Positions 29,297 to 39,405 of a stretch of DNA of 64,000 nt are shown piece by piece. Source of the DNA: Schizochytrium sp. CCTCC M209059 (taxonomy: Eukaryota > Sar > Bigyra > Thraustochytrida > Thraustochytriidae); NCBI GenBank assembly GCA_000818945.1, contig KN805370.1:1476147-1540146 (forward strand), in the 5' to 3' direction. The translations under genes and the position numbers were made by a program. A model generated the notes under the pieces. That model was not told the origin of the DNA. It did not search any database and worked only from the letters and a program-made list of their open reading frames with translations. Every line of letters starts with the position of its first letter. The stretch's first letter is position 1.

Positions 29297-30550
29297 GACG
29301 CGGGGCCCGCGGGATCGGCATCGATCAGATCGGATTTGCGGAGCCGCTCGCCGCTCGCTCGCGGGGAGGAGCCTCGCGCGCGGGCGCGCAGCGCGCGGCA
29401 CGTGCACGCCGCGGCGGCGGCGCAGCAGGAGCACGAGGAGGACGACGCGCTGCAGCGGCAGCAGGACGAGGTCGGCGAGGAGGAGGAGGAGGAGGAGGAG
29501 GAGGTGAACGGGTTTAGCAAGAAGGACGGGGAGCTCGTGGAGGAGGGCGGCGTCGGCGCGAAGAAGAGCGGTCTCAAGCAGGTCGACGACCTCGACGCCG
29601 AGTTCGCGGCCGCAGACCTGCAGTTCGAGAATGCCGAGGAGGCGAGCCACGAGTCGGAGTCGGACTTGAGTAGCAGCGAGGGCGACTCGTGGATCACATG
29701 GTACTGCTCGCTGCGTGGCCACGAGTTCTTTTGCGAGGTGGATCCAGACTATATTGACGACAGATTCAACATGTACGGCCTCCCCGACATGAAGTACCTG
29801 AATGAAGCCATGGACGTCATCATGGATCTAGATGTGGAATGGGAGGACGACTATGATCCGAACAGCGTCGAGAGAGAAATGATCGACGCCAACGCGGAGA
29901 TGCTCTTTGGCATCATTCACGCGCGCTTCATCATCACCGCGCAGGGCTTGCGAATGATGCAACACAAGTACGAGGCACGCGACTTTGGCGAGTGCCTCCG
30001 CATAGACTGCGAACGGCAGCCCCTCTTGCCGATCGGTCTTTCCGATGTACTTCGCGAGGCGACGGTCAAGGTGTTTTGCCCTCGATGCCGCGAAATTTAC
30101 CTTCCCGCCAAGGAGCGCCAGCGGGGCCTCGATGGCGCCTTTTGGGGCCGCACCTTTCCGCACCTCTTCCTCATGATGTACCCGCAGCGCATCATTGACG
30201 AGCCTTTTGAGAAGTTCGTGCCGCGCGTCTTTGGATTTCGGATACATGAATCTTCTGCGTATTGGAAGGGGTGTGAACGCACGAGCGGGTCAACGGAAAC
30301 CCTTCTCGATCGTCCCAAGGCTGAGGCTGACGACGATGAGCATGCCAACGAGGCAAATGGCGTATCGCTCGCAGCAGAGGCGGACGGGACCGACGTTGCG
30401 ACGCCGGGTCTGCAAGCTGGTAATGCCTCACGTGGCGGCGCCCAGTCAAAGGCGCCCGCTAATCCACCTGAACCTCCATCATCATCTGCGATCAGCTCGA
30501 GTCTTGGGGAGTCGAAAGTTAAGGACGCCCTTGCCTCGCAGGCGCTGTGA
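29171..30550 (+). CDS. casein kinase II regulatory (beta) subunit
   Basis: The frame spans 459 codons but opens with TTG just after an in-frame TAA (29165), and no ATG precedes the conserved core, so the true 5' end probably comes from an upstream exon. From about position 29690 the protein matches CK2 beta closely: WYCSLRGHEFFCEV, an acidic DLDVEWEDDYDP segment, and the zinc-binding set C-x4-C...C-x2-C (CLRIDC...FCPRCREIY) around QPLLPIGLSD. Then come FWGRTFPHLFLMMYP and the segment that contacts the catalytic subunit. CK2 beta dimers assemble the constitutive Ser/Thr kinase CK2 and select substrates. The N-terminal part before the core is Arg-rich then poly-Glu and partly may not be coding. 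The C-terminal ~100 residues are a low-complexity extension. Confidence 0.85.
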   Translation: MAARVALASRPTTCRAAALGRSLGRSLVRAFSPARTRPLARQDAGPAGSASIRSDLRSRSPLARGEEPRARARSARHVHAAAAAQQEHEEDDALQRQQDEVGEEEEEEEEEVNGFSKKDGELVEEGGVGAKKSGLKQVDDLDAEFAAADLQFENAEEASHESESDLSSSEGDSWITWYCSLRGHEFFCEVDPDYIDDRFNMYGLPDMKYLNEAMDVIMDLDVEWEDDYDPNSVEREMIDANAEMLFGIIHARFIITAQGLRMMQHKYEARDFGECLRIDCERQPLLPIGLSDVLREATVKVFCPRCREIYLPAKERQRGLDGAFWGRTFPHLFLMMYPQRIIDEPFEKFVPRVFGFRIHESSAYWKGCERTSGSTETLLDRPKAEADDDEHANEANGVSLAAEADGTDVATPGLQAGNASRGGAQSKAPANPPEPPSSSAISSSLGESKVKDALASQAL

Positions 30551-30842
30551 CCTGCAGTCCCAAACGAATATCGCTTTGCTCAAATCTATACAAATCGACT
30601 TGGGATTCAAAGCAAAGTGAATTCAACACAAAAAGTCAAAGCAAAAGGCAAAGCAAAAAGGCAAAGCAAAGAGCAGTCGTGATTATCCCCCTCAATTGAA
30701 TTCTGATTTTCCTCATTCGTATACGCCCTGATCCTCCACTTTCTCTTGCCTCGTGCGCCCTCGCAGCACAGCATGCCCTAACATGTAAGTGAGTGATCCA
30801 ACCTCCTTTTCCACCCCCGGTCGGTAACCCCCCCCCCCCCCC

Positions 30843-30852
30843 NNNNNNNNNN
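30843..30852. other. ten-base N gap inside poly-C
   Basis: Ten Ns are flanked by C homopolymers at about 30830-30842 and 30853-30857. The true length of this homopolymer or gap is unknown. Confidence 0.95.
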
Positions 30853-31196
30853 CCCCCAAAAAAAGAAGGAAAAAAAGGAATTATGAATCGGCAAAAGGGG
30901 TTGCGGAAAAAGGGGTTGCGCACTCTAACCGTGAAACTCTTTTGAGATCGCCGGCGCTGCGAGCAAACTAACCACCGAGGAGAGCAAACTTCGATCGTGC
31001 TCGCCCCGCGAGGTGCGAGGCGACGCGAGGCGACGCAAGACGGAGCAGGACTCGCAGGCGCAGCGACACCAGCTGCGTGCGGCACGGCGCGGCGGCGAGC
31101 CAAGTCTCGAGCAGCACGCGACGAGAGCGAAAACATCGACAGACGACGAGGACGTCGACGACAAGGACGACCTAACCGGCACGCCAGAAACAGCGG

Positions 31197-31228
<32 letters not shown>
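31197..31228. repeat. (GCAA)n microsatellite
   Basis: About eight copies of GCAA in the spacer before the TLK gene. Confidence 0.9.
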
Positions 31229-31296
31229 CGCTCGCAGGCAAACAGAGAAACAAACGGGGCAGACACTCGAGGCTGGCAGGCAGGCTGGGTGGGCGG

Positions 31297-31297
31297 C

Positions 31298-31372
<75 letters not shown>

Positions 31373-31374
31373 GT
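31297..31374. repeat. (CTGT)n microsatellite
   Basis: About nineteen perfect CTGT tetramers just upstream of the TLK start codon; likely length-variable. Confidence 0.95.
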
Positions 31375-31451
31375 CGAACTTTCGTCGGTCTGGCTGATTG
31401 ATTGGCGGCCTCGCGCAAGAGAAAAGCGCGAAAACAGAGGCCGCAGGGGCC

Positions 31452-34400
31452 ATGGTGAACGAACTCGTCACGCTGCACGGCGCAGACAATGAACGCTTGC
31501 AGCGGCTCGAAGCCCGCATCAGGTCTCACGAGCGCGGCGGCAATGCCGTCACGTCGGTAGGCTTTGCTTCGGCTACAGCCAGCGCGAACTCGCCGCACCC
31601 TCCAGGCACTGCTACCGATAGCGACGACAAAAATGAAGCGAGCTCTCGCCACGAACACGGCACCGAGAGCCACGCCAGCTTTGACAGCTCTGTGTCGCGG
31701 ACGATTCCCGGCATCGAAAAGGTCTCTGCCGCTCCTGGAGGAGGACTCGGTGCGCTTCCACCATCGCCCGAGGAATACGCAGACCGTCAGCAACAGCAAG
31801 ATCAGCATCAACAACAGCGCAAGCGCAAGTTCTCGCCAGCGCATACGCCAGAAAGACGAGCGAAAGGCGCAAACGACGGTGACGACGAGAGCCAAAGTGA
31901 AGCCGTACAGCGGACGCCGCAGTCCGCCGTGCGGCAGCGGCGGCGACGGAGCGAACTTTCACCTGCAAATAGCGTCGATGGGCAACACGAGGACGTCGAA
32001 AACAAATCGCTCTCGGACACTGGCAAGCCTCGCTCTCGTACTCCGGGGACAGCGGCAAGGGCAGCGGTGGCATCGACACCTTCGTCCACTTCTGCAATCA
32101 AGAGAACCCCATCAAGAGACCTGCGACGCCCACTGCAGGACAGTACAATTTCGGCTAGCGTCAATGCTCACGATCTGCTCATGCGCCACAACTCAAAATC
32201 CCAGGGCGACATTGTCAGCTTCGCATCGGTCGACCAATCGAACGCGTCCTCGCGCGGCGGCGAGTTTACCAATGGGGGTGTCTCGCGAACTTCGGGGAAA
32301 TTCAATTCGCCTGGTCCTAGTGGCGTTGGCGCGAACACGAGCAGCAGCGGAGCAGGAAGCAAGTCCGCACTGCGTAAGGCGCTCAAGAACCAGCCGCAAA
32401 TCAAACAATTCTTCTCTGCGCGAACCACGAGCGCAAGTGGTGCGACCCCGGCTGCTTTTGGTGATGCTGCCACCGATGGCACCGCATCTGCATCCACCGG
32501 CAAGGAGACCCCGAGTCGGCGGGCAAGTGAGCCTGCTTCAGATAATGGCGACGCGAACACGCGAAGCACGGCCCCTTTTACGCCTCTGCGTCGTGGCAAT
32601 AGCACCGCAGACGGCGGCGTCGCTGGTTCTGCCAAGCGAAACGCTACATTCACTGGCGGCAAGACGAATGACGGCAGCGAGATGGAAAACGCCACCGGAG
32701 CCACCACCAACAATAACAACAACAACAACAACAACAGTAGCAGCAGCAGCAGCAGCAGCGCCACCCCTGGGCCTGGCAACGACGCCACTCCGAGTGTCGA
32801 GGTCGCTCGACTGAGGCGAGCCCTGGCAAGCCGAGACGAGGAGCTCTCTCGACTTCGAAACATAAACGAGGTCAAGCAAGAAGAGACACGTGCTCTTGAG
32901 GACGAACTGGGTCGCGTACGCGATAATATGAACGAGTACCAAATCAAGGTAGCCAAGAGTCTCGAGGAGCTCCTGCGTAAGACCGATCAAGACCGCCTTC
33001 GCAAATTGCGGCAAAAGATCGTAGAAGATGGTTTCCGACTGGGTCGTCTCACCGTGCAGCGACACGGCTTTGGGCCCCGCGCCAAGTTGTCCGAAACGTG
33101 GGAAGAAGGTGAACACTTTCGCGACATTAGAGCGCGGCAACTCGATGTGCTGCAGCGTCGGGACGATTTGGAGAAGCGGAAGAAAATCGTCGCCAAGCAG
33201 GTGCGCCAACGGCGCGCCAACGCCGATCCCGGCGCCAACACCTGCCTCATCGATCTCGAGGCCATCGAATTGGAGGAATCCATCAAGGTTGAGCTCGCCA
33301 ACCTCAAGCGAATCGAGCAGGAACTCGTCGAGGAACGCGCACGCGTCGACTTGGAAAAGCTGGTATATCTTCAGTCACTTCGTAGGCTCCGTGACGAAGA
33401 TGCCTCGCGCTTCAACCGGCAGCCAGTCCTTCACAATCGCTACCTCTTGCGTGAGCTCCTGGGCAAGGGCGGCTTTAGCGAGGTGTGGAAGGCCTTTGAC
33501 CTGGTCGAGCTCCGTGACGTCGCGGTCAAGGTGCACGAGCTCAACTCTTCGTGGAACGACATCAAGAAGGCAAGCTACCTAAAACATGCCACGCGTGAGT
33601 ACAAGATTCATCTGAGTCTTCGCCATCCGCGCATCGTGCGGTTCTACGATGTCTTTGAGATCGACCAGAACTCGTTCGCAACCGTGCTTGAATTTTGCGA
33701 GGGTACAGACTTGGAGTTCCACCTCAAACACCGCAAAAAGCTTCCGGAGCGAGAGGCGCGCTCAATACTGTTGCAGATTCTTGCTGGTCTGCGGTATCTG
33801 AGTTCTGGCGGCGAGCTCTCCGTCGCAAACGAGGCTGCCTCGCAACAACAGCACCAGACGCATCATAATCACCTCAATGAGCACAACGATGGCTGTGGCA
33901 GCAATGATGGCGGCGAGTGGAACAGGTCTACTTCAGGACCGAACCTCGGGACAATCGACGAGCATGGCCACATGCTCGGTGCAGCCAGCCCGCATCCCGG
34001 CTTCGCTGGCCAGGAACGGGTGCGGAGACCCTGTATCATTCACTATGATCTCAAGCCGGGCAACATCCTCTTTGATGGCAACAGTGGTGTCAAAATTACC
34101 GACTTTGGGCTTTCCAAGATTATGGAGCCCACTGACACGGAGAACACTGGCATCGAGCTCACTTCGCAGGGCGCCGGCACATACTGGTACCTTCCCCCAG
34201 AGTGCTTTCGACTTTCGGGGCCGCCTCCCAAGATTTCATCCAAGGTTGATGTTTGGTCCACGGGGGTCATCTTTTATCAAATGCTATACGGCGTCCGTCC
34301 CTTTGGCGAAGGCATGACGCAGGAGAACGTTTTACAGCAGGGCACCATTACGCGAGCCTTTCAGGTCAGTTTCCCGGAAAAGCCACAGGTCTCGAACGAG

Positions 34401-34502
34401 GCAAAGGATTTCATCCGCCGCTGCCTGACCTACAGTCAAAATTACAGGCCTGATGTAGCTCTACTTTGCGAGGACGCCTACCTCCGTCAAAAGCGGGTCT
34501 AA
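31452..34502 (+). CDS. TLK: Tousled-like Ser/Thr protein kinase
   Basis: 1016 residues from the first in-frame ATG at 31452. The N-terminal ~450 residues are low complexity (Ser, Gln, Asn runs). A coiled-coil section at ~460-660 is typical of Tousled-like kinases and serves dimerisation. The kinase domain runs from ~residue 665 to the end: LLGKGGFSEVWKAFDL, the ATP-anchoring K693 in VAVKVHE, the TLK-typical catalytic loop IHYDLKPGN (D866, HYD rather than HRD), DFGLSKIM (D884), and ELTSQGAGTYWYLPPECF in the activation segment. TLKs act in the nucleus on the histone chaperone ASF1 during chromatin assembly and DNA replication. About 75 extra residues, rich in Gln, His and Asn, are inserted between the RYL helix and the catalytic loop (about 782-858). 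The gene converges on the PrpF-like gene. Confidence 0.93.
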   Translation: MVNELVTLHGADNERLQRLEARIRSHERGGNAVTSVGFASATASANSPHPPGTATDSDDKNEASSRHEHGTESHASFDSSVSRTIPGIEKVSAAPGGGLGALPPSPEEYADRQQQQDQHQQQRKRKFSPAHTPERRAKGANDGDDESQSEAVQRTPQSAVRQRRRRSELSPANSVDGQHEDVENKSLSDTGKPRSRTPGTAARAAVASTPSSTSAIKRTPSRDLRRPLQDSTISASVNAHDLLMRHNSKSQGDIVSFASVDQSNASSRGGEFTNGGVSRTSGKFNSPGPSGVGANTSSSGAGSKSALRKALKNQPQIKQFFSARTTSASGATPAAFGDAATDGTASASTGKETPSRRASEPASDNGDANTRSTAPFTPLRRGNSTADGGVAGSAKRNATFTGGKTNDGSEMENATGATTNNNNNNNNNSSSSSSSSATPGPGNDATPSVEVARLRRALASRDEELSRLRNINEVKQEETRALEDELGRVRDNMNEYQIKVAKSLEELLRKTDQDRLRKLRQKIVEDGFRLGRLTVQRHGFGPRAKLSETWEEGEHFRDIRARQLDVLQRRDDLEKRKKIVAKQVRQRRANADPGANTCLIDLEAIELEESIKVELANLKRIEQELVEERARVDLEKLVYLQSLRRLRDEDASRFNRQPVLHNRYLLRELLGKGGFSEVWKAFDLVELRDVAVKVHELNSSWNDIKKASYLKHATREYKIHLSLRHPRIVRFYDVFEIDQNSFATVLEFCEGTDLEFHLKHRKKLPEREARSILLQILAGLRYLSSGGELSVANEAASQQQHQTHHNHLNEHNDGCGSNDGGEWNRSTSGPNLGTIDEHGHMLGAASPHPGFAGQERVRRPCIIHYDLKPGNILFDGNSGVKITDFGLSKIMEPTDTENTGIELTSQGAGTYWYLPPECFRLSGPPPKISSKVDVWSTGVIFYQMLYGVRPFGEGMTQENVLQQGTITRAFQVSFPEKPQVSNEAKDFIRRCLTYSQNYRPDVALLCEDAYLRQKRV

Positions 34503-34712
34503 TGAGGATGAGAATGAGAACGGGCGCTGCCTTGTATGACGTTCTCTCTCTCCGTACTTATGCTTCTTCTTCTTCTTCTTCTTCTTTTTTGAGGAGGGGG
34601 AGGAGGGGAGGAGGAAGAAGAGGCAACTGTCATCTTCTGGTACTACTCGTCCTTCCAACTTGATTCGTTTTCCATGACGTTGGTGGGCTCTGCTTACCAA
34701 TGTCGCAGTACT

Positions 34713-35933
34713 CTAAACATAAAAAGATCCGTCTACGAGTCGCTTTACTGTTCGCTTGTACGAGGTTCCAATAAGATTGGAGCCGTCTTCCGCAACTTCA
34801 TTCGTACCACATGCGTCAGCGGAGAGCGTCACACGAATCTCCACAAAGCCTCGTGGATGTTCAAACTCGAGGGCGAGGGTTCGCGGACTGCCGCTCGACA
34901 AAGGCCCCGTCGTTACCCCCTCTCTCGCATTCGAGGTCTTGCCAAAGAGTATTGTGTGCGGAATACTTCCCGGCGAAAGAGATGCCACAGCGAGCGCCTG
35001 GGCTGCCGTCATGGCTAGCGTAGGATGCGTGTCGCACTCAAAGGGTGCTACAAAATAGCGTGTGCGCAGCACTCCGGGACGCGCAGGACTTGGAGTTACG
35101 AGGCAAAGCTTGGGCGAGACACGTCCAGTGCAGTCGCCGAGGCCCATGGCCTCGCCCGCTGCGCACCGAATTTCCTCAAGACGCTGCATTAGCGCAATGT
35201 TGCCGTCAAGCTCTTCTTTGGTTTCCTCACATGAAACGTCAACGCTCGCGGCGTCAACAATGACGAGGGGGCGTTCCGCATCAACACAGGATGCATATAT
35301 GCCTCGGATCTCCGTCACGGTTCCTGCAGGCCAAAGGGAGCCTGTTTTGCTTCCAGGGCTCGATAGACTGCGAATGGAGATTCCTGCGCCTGGACTTGGA
35401 ACCCCGGCAGTGGCGAGGGATCCCTTCAAGGCCGGAAAACCATCTTTATCAACTGGAACGTCGATCTCATACCTGCGTCCGGTGGCATGGGCGACAACTT
35501 GGACAGTTGCCATTCCAGCTTCGCGCGCGCCGCGCAGCTTGCTTCGGTCGACAAGGTTCCGATCCAAGGCAAAGACGCCAACACCTGCGAGCATATTTCC
35601 GCAGTCTCCATGACTATCGTCCACGCCACGCTCGTGAACTTTTCCTTGTAGAAACCAACATCCGCACTCGTCGTCTGTACGTCTCTCCACAACGTACGCC
35701 TTGTTTGTCACGGCGGAGTTCCCGCCGACGCCCTCGAGTTGCTCGTTCTGGCCGCTGCCCAGTACATCGAGAACCGTGTCAATCTCCTTGCGCTCCAGCG
35801 CCGCGCCGAGCGCTCCTGTCTCGCCTTCCGGACTGCCTTCTGCGGCTCGTGCGCGCGCTGCTACGCGCAGATCCTGTCGCGCGATGAACGGGCCGCGGCT
35901 TGTGCCGCACCGGAGAAGCGCAAAGCGCAACAT
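34713..35933 (-). CDS. PrpF-family isomerase (4-oxalomesaconate tautomerase / methylaconitate isomerase-like)
   Basis: 406 residues from the first in-frame ATG at 35933; the frame opens further up at a TTG but through an ATC repeat that would code poly-Ile. The N terminus MLRFALLRCGTSRGPF matches the RGGTSKG signature of PrpF proteins, followed by LDVLGSGQNEQLEGVGG and NSAVTNKAYVV, the usual next blocks. Later segments such as EAMGLGDCTG and a C-terminal LEFEHPRG-like block also fit. PrpF proteins have a diaminopimelate-epimerase-like double fold and shift double bonds in 2-methylaconitate, oxalomesaconate or similar acids, so a role in propionate or aromatic-acid breakdown is possible. The substrate cannot be told. 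The gene lies 119 bases downstream of the coiled-coil gene on the same strand. Confidence 0.8.
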   Translation of the reverse strand: MLRFALLRCGTSRGPFIARQDLRVAARARAAEGSPEGETGALGAALERKEIDTVLDVLGSGQNEQLEGVGGNSAVTNKAYVVERRTDDECGCWFLQGKVHERGVDDSHGDCGNMLAGVGVFALDRNLVDRSKLRGAREAGMATVQVVAHATGRRYEIDVPVDKDGFPALKGSLATAGVPSPGAGISIRSLSSPGSKTGSLWPAGTVTEIRGIYASCVDAERPLVIVDAASVDVSCEETKEELDGNIALMQRLEEIRCAAGEAMGLGDCTGRVSPKLCLVTPSPARPGVLRTRYFVAPFECDTHPTLAMTAAQALAVASLSPGSIPHTILFGKTSNAREGVTTGPLSSGSPRTLALEFEHPRGFVEIRVTLSADACGTNEVAEDGSNLIGTSYKRTVKRLVDGSFYV

Positions 35934-35969
35934 GATAGTGGTATGTTCACTTTTTCGACCGACGGTGTG

Positions 35970-36000
<31 letters not shown>

Positions 36001-36052
36001 ATGTGGGATGTGGAAGGCAAACTATTTCTTTGTGAATTACACAGGGGACAAC

Positions 36053-38860
36053 TTATCGCAAAGCAGTGGGAGAGGCTGCGGCGTCCGCACGCTGAGACTC
36101 GAAACGGAGCCTCGTGGATCGAGATATTGGCGAATCGGGAGGACCGTGGCCGAGCTGCTGAGTCATGCCAGAAGAAGGAGAAAAGGCGGCGCCCGTGCCG
36201 CCACTGAGACCGCTCCGTCGAGGATGGAATCCACCCACATCGAGAAGAGCGCGAGCTTGCCTTGCAGGCCTGGGTTGGTTCTCAAGAGCGCGAATGGCCG
36301 CATCGCGCTCGCGTTGCAGCCTGTTCTTCTCAATCTCGAGCTGATCAAGACGGCGGTTTGTGTCTGCGAACTCCTGCACGCGTGCTTCCTCGGATGCAAT
36401 GACTTGCGCCAATTTGAGCTTCGTGTCCGAATATCGCTTGTCGGCCTGGCTGGCGGCGTGTTCGAGCTTGCGTGCTCGCGCCTCGATCTCCTTGAGCTGG
36501 CGAGCCGCCTCGGAGCGTTCGTGCTGCAAGACGTCAATGGTCGCTGTGAGCTCCTGAAGACGAGCCTCGTATCGCGCCGAGGCCTCGCGGTACTCTGCGA
36601 GACGCTTTTCAAAGTGTTCGACTGTGCTAGCAAGCGTTTCGTCAGCTTGCCGCTTGAGACGGTCTTTCTCCGAGGTAGCGTGCTCAAGCACCTGGGCCGC
36701 TTCAGAGGCACGGGCCTCGGCGTCAGAGGCGCGTTGCGTGAGACGCTGCTCGACGATTTTAGCACGCTCCTGAGCCGCCTCGATGCGAGCATCAGACTGC
36801 AGGCGTACATTTTCTAGCGTCTGCTGGAAGTTTGCGGCCTCTTGATTTGCCTTGGCTGCCTCCTTTTCGAGACGGGTCGCCTCCTTTTGAAGGCGCTCTA
36901 TGTCTACAGTTGCCATTTGCAAGCGCTGCTGGAGAGATCGTGAGCTCTCGTGCAGCGATACACGCTCCTGGTCAGCCTCGGCGATGCGTTGCGCAGACTC
37001 GTGCATGCGGCGCTGCGCTTCGGCCTCGCGTTCGACGGCAACGTTTTCGGCACGCTCGGCACGTTCGTGAGCCTTTGCCACGACGCCCTCGAGGCGCCGC
37101 AATTCGGCTCCCGTCGTCGCTTTGGCAGCATCAAGACGAGACTTGGACTCCCGCGCATCTTGGCGAGCTTGGTCAACGTCTTGTTCGAGACGGGCACAGC
37201 GCGCTGTGAGATCTTCAATGTCTTGTGCACGCGAGGCGAGCTGTGCCGTCTTTTGCTCACGCTCTTCTCTGATGGCGTTCTCGGTCGCACGAAGATTCTC
37301 CTTGGCCGCCTCGGCGCGCTGTGTGTTGAGACGCGCGATTGTTCGGCGACTCTCGGTGTCGTACGCGAGTGCCTGGTCGCGCTCCAGTTTCGCCTGCTCT
37401 ACGGCGTTGCGCGCTTCAGTCTCACGTTGCGTCACGGTTTCCTCGCGCGACTTGAGCTCGAAGATCTCAAGCTTGAGACTTTCCATGGCGCCAATCATGC
37501 CTTCGCAGTCCGCCACGGTCTTCTCGTGTTGCATTCTGAGCTTGCGATGCGCCTCCCTGAGACTATCGAGCTCACGGCGGGTGGCATCCCGTGAGACAAC
37601 GGTCTCGCGCAAAGTCTTGCGCTCCGCATCGAGACGCTGCAGTTGCAGGTCTGTCTCCTCGTTAGCGCGTGCTGCAAGGCTGTCGAGATCGCTGCGCAGA
37701 CGGGCGCACTGTTTTTGGTACTGCGCGGCCTCGCGCTCGCTCGCATGCAGGTCCTCGTTCAAGGCTTCATGACGGACGCTGAGGTCGCTGTACTGAGCGT
37801 GAAGCTTTTTCAGCTGGCCAAAAGCTGCATCGCGCTCCTTTTGTAGCGTGCTGGCCTGGGCTTGTGCTCGTTTAAGAGCTCCGCGTGCGCTTTGAAAGTT
37901 TTGCGTAATTTTAATGAGTTGTTCGTCGCGCTCCTTCCCTTCCTCGCGCAAGGCATCTACCTCGGACTGGAGGTGGTTCGAGACTTCCTCGAGAATTCCG
38001 CGTTCCTTGTCCAGCGCGGCGACTTGCTGTTGGAGCAGTTCAAGCTGCTCTGAGGTCATAAGATCGAGGCGCTGCTGCTGCTGCTGCTGCTGCTGTCCCG
38101 GGCCCCCGAAATCGACATTTGTCTCGAGGACAGAGACGCGAGTCCGTAGCTCGGCGTCCAAGTCAGCTGCAAGTTGCTCGTTTTCCTGCGTGAGGCGCGA
38201 AATGTGGTCACGATCGACGCTGAGCTGACGCTCCGCTGCCCCGAGACGGCTTCGTAGTTCGGTGAGATGCCCATCGTATGCGGCGAGAAGTGGGGAGAAG
38301 ATCTGCGGAGTCGCCACCCATGGCGACAATGTTTGATTGCCATCTTCGTCATCCTCATCAGCTTCGTTATCGCCTGTACCGGCTTGAGCAGGTGGTGCAG
38401 CGATTGCCGCTGCGATGGAATCTCCGTGAGCATGACGCGCAAGCCTCCGCAATTCGTTTTCAAGCCGAGCCGCGTACGAGCGCACATGCGCATTTTCGCT
38501 TTGGAGTCGCTGGATCTCATCTTCGAGGTACGCATCCGTGTGCGCTGCCTGAGGTATAGGTCTGTCCAGTGGCGGTCTCGCCTCGAGGCCACGAAGAAGC
38601 TCGTCAATATCCTTGGGGCCCAACTCCACATCGCGTGCATCGTGCTGGTTGCTTGTTGATGAGCTGGTACCACTCGCGGTTCCTGCAAAGGCAGTGAGTC
38701 GGCGAGCCTCATTCTCTTCTTCTTCGTCGTCGTTGTCGTGGTCTTCGTCAAGTGGGCCACCGAGGTCCTCTGGCCCAAGGGCGCTCGTTGTGACGCGAGA
38801 GGCCCCGGGTCCTCTTGAGGCGCGCCAGCGCGCATCTCTGTCGTCCTGCGGCCCGCTCAT
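36053..38860 (-). CDS. long coiled-coil protein
   Basis: 935 residues from the first in-frame ATG at 38860 (the frame is open further up from a GTG). The first ~150 residues are acidic and disordered. From ~160 to ~890 it is almost unbroken heptad-type coiled coil rich in Ala, Gln, Glu, Arg and Leu, with a Gln run near residue 260. The C terminus is a short basic and Ser-rich tail. No motor, membrane span or named domain is seen. It could be a golgin-, centrosome- or tether-like scaffold, but the sequence gives no specific support. The high density of Arg and Ala makes open frames on the other strand common here; those are shadows. Confidence 0.8.
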   Translation of the reverse strand: MSGPQDDRDARWRASRGPGASRVTTSALGPEDLGGPLDEDHDNDDEEEENEARRLTAFAGTASGTSSSTSNQHDARDVELGPKDIDELLRGLEARPPLDRPIPQAAHTDAYLEDEIQRLQSENAHVRSYAARLENELRRLARHAHGDSIAAAIAAPPAQAGTGDNEADEDDEDGNQTLSPWVATPQIFSPLLAAYDGHLTELRSRLGAAERQLSVDRDHISRLTQENEQLAADLDAELRTRVSVLETNVDFGGPGQQQQQQQQRLDLMTSEQLELLQQQVAALDKERGILEEVSNHLQSEVDALREEGKERDEQLIKITQNFQSARGALKRAQAQASTLQKERDAAFGQLKKLHAQYSDLSVRHEALNEDLHASEREAAQYQKQCARLRSDLDSLAARANEETDLQLQRLDAERKTLRETVVSRDATRRELDSLREAHRKLRMQHEKTVADCEGMIGAMESLKLEIFELKSREETVTQRETEARNAVEQAKLERDQALAYDTESRRTIARLNTQRAEAAKENLRATENAIREEREQKTAQLASRAQDIEDLTARCARLEQDVDQARQDARESKSRLDAAKATTGAELRRLEGVVAKAHERAERAENVAVEREAEAQRRMHESAQRIAEADQERVSLHESSRSLQQRLQMATVDIERLQKEATRLEKEAAKANQEAANFQQTLENVRLQSDARIEAAQERAKIVEQRLTQRASDAEARASEAAQVLEHATSEKDRLKRQADETLASTVEHFEKRLAEYREASARYEARLQELTATIDVLQHERSEAARQLKEIEARARKLEHAASQADKRYSDTKLKLAQVIASEEARVQEFADTNRRLDQLEIEKNRLQRERDAAIRALENQPRPARQARALLDVGGFHPRRSGLSGGTGAAFSPSSGMTQQLGHGPPDSPISRSTRLRFESQRADAAASPTALR

Positions 38861-39349
38861 GTTTTCGCCTTTTGCTTTCTCGCAGCAAAGCGGTCGTATG
38901 CTCTCGCTTGCTCGCTTCCTTGCTTGCAGGAGCTTGTTTGTTTGATAGCCCCGTAGTACTCTGCAGCGTTGACCTTGGTCGCTGGGGAGCGCTCTCTCGA
39001 CCTCTAGACAACGTGGAAGCACGAGAAAGTCGACTCAACGCCAAAAATCACGTTGCCGGAGCCTCTGGCCCGGTCGTGCGCCTCCCCGGGCGGCGCAGAC
39101 GCGCGCGCAGGGGCGGCTGGAGTCTCTTGCTCCACGCCGCGATCGGTTATGCCCAAGGTCCGTTCAGGAGCGCGAGAAAATACCGGACGCGGGGCTTCCT
39201 TGTCGATTGATTTAGCGGAACCAGCGGCAACTCGGTATGCGTCGCTGGCCGGCGAGCGCGCCTTGGCACCGTTCACCGGCGCGGACTTGGACCTGCGATT
39301 CAAGCTGGCGAGCCGGAGTCTGCGCGACTCTTTTTCGCGGCGCGGGCGA

Positions 39350-39405
39350 AGGGAGGGAGGAAGGAAGGGAGGGAGGGAGGGAAGGAGGGAGGGAAGGGAG
39401 GGAAA
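39350..39405. repeat. (GGGA)n-rich microsatellite
   Basis: Imperfect GGGA/GGAA tetramers in the divergent spacer. Confidence 0.8.

Larger units (their letters stand above)
30551..31451. other. repeat-rich spacer with assembly gap, leader of the TLK gene
   Basis: It contains CAAAG-type repeats (30617-30675), a CGTATACGCC motif (30719-30728), a poly-C run broken by ten Ns (30843-30852), a GCAA array, and a long CTGT array ending 80 bases before the ATG at 31452. The frame runs open up from a TTG at 31398. No gene is seen. Confidence 0.6.

Noticed and set aside
31297..31374. CTGT array considered as a CRISPR or telomere-like repeat
   Set aside because: Perfect tetramers with no spacers and no terminal position; an ordinary microsatellite.
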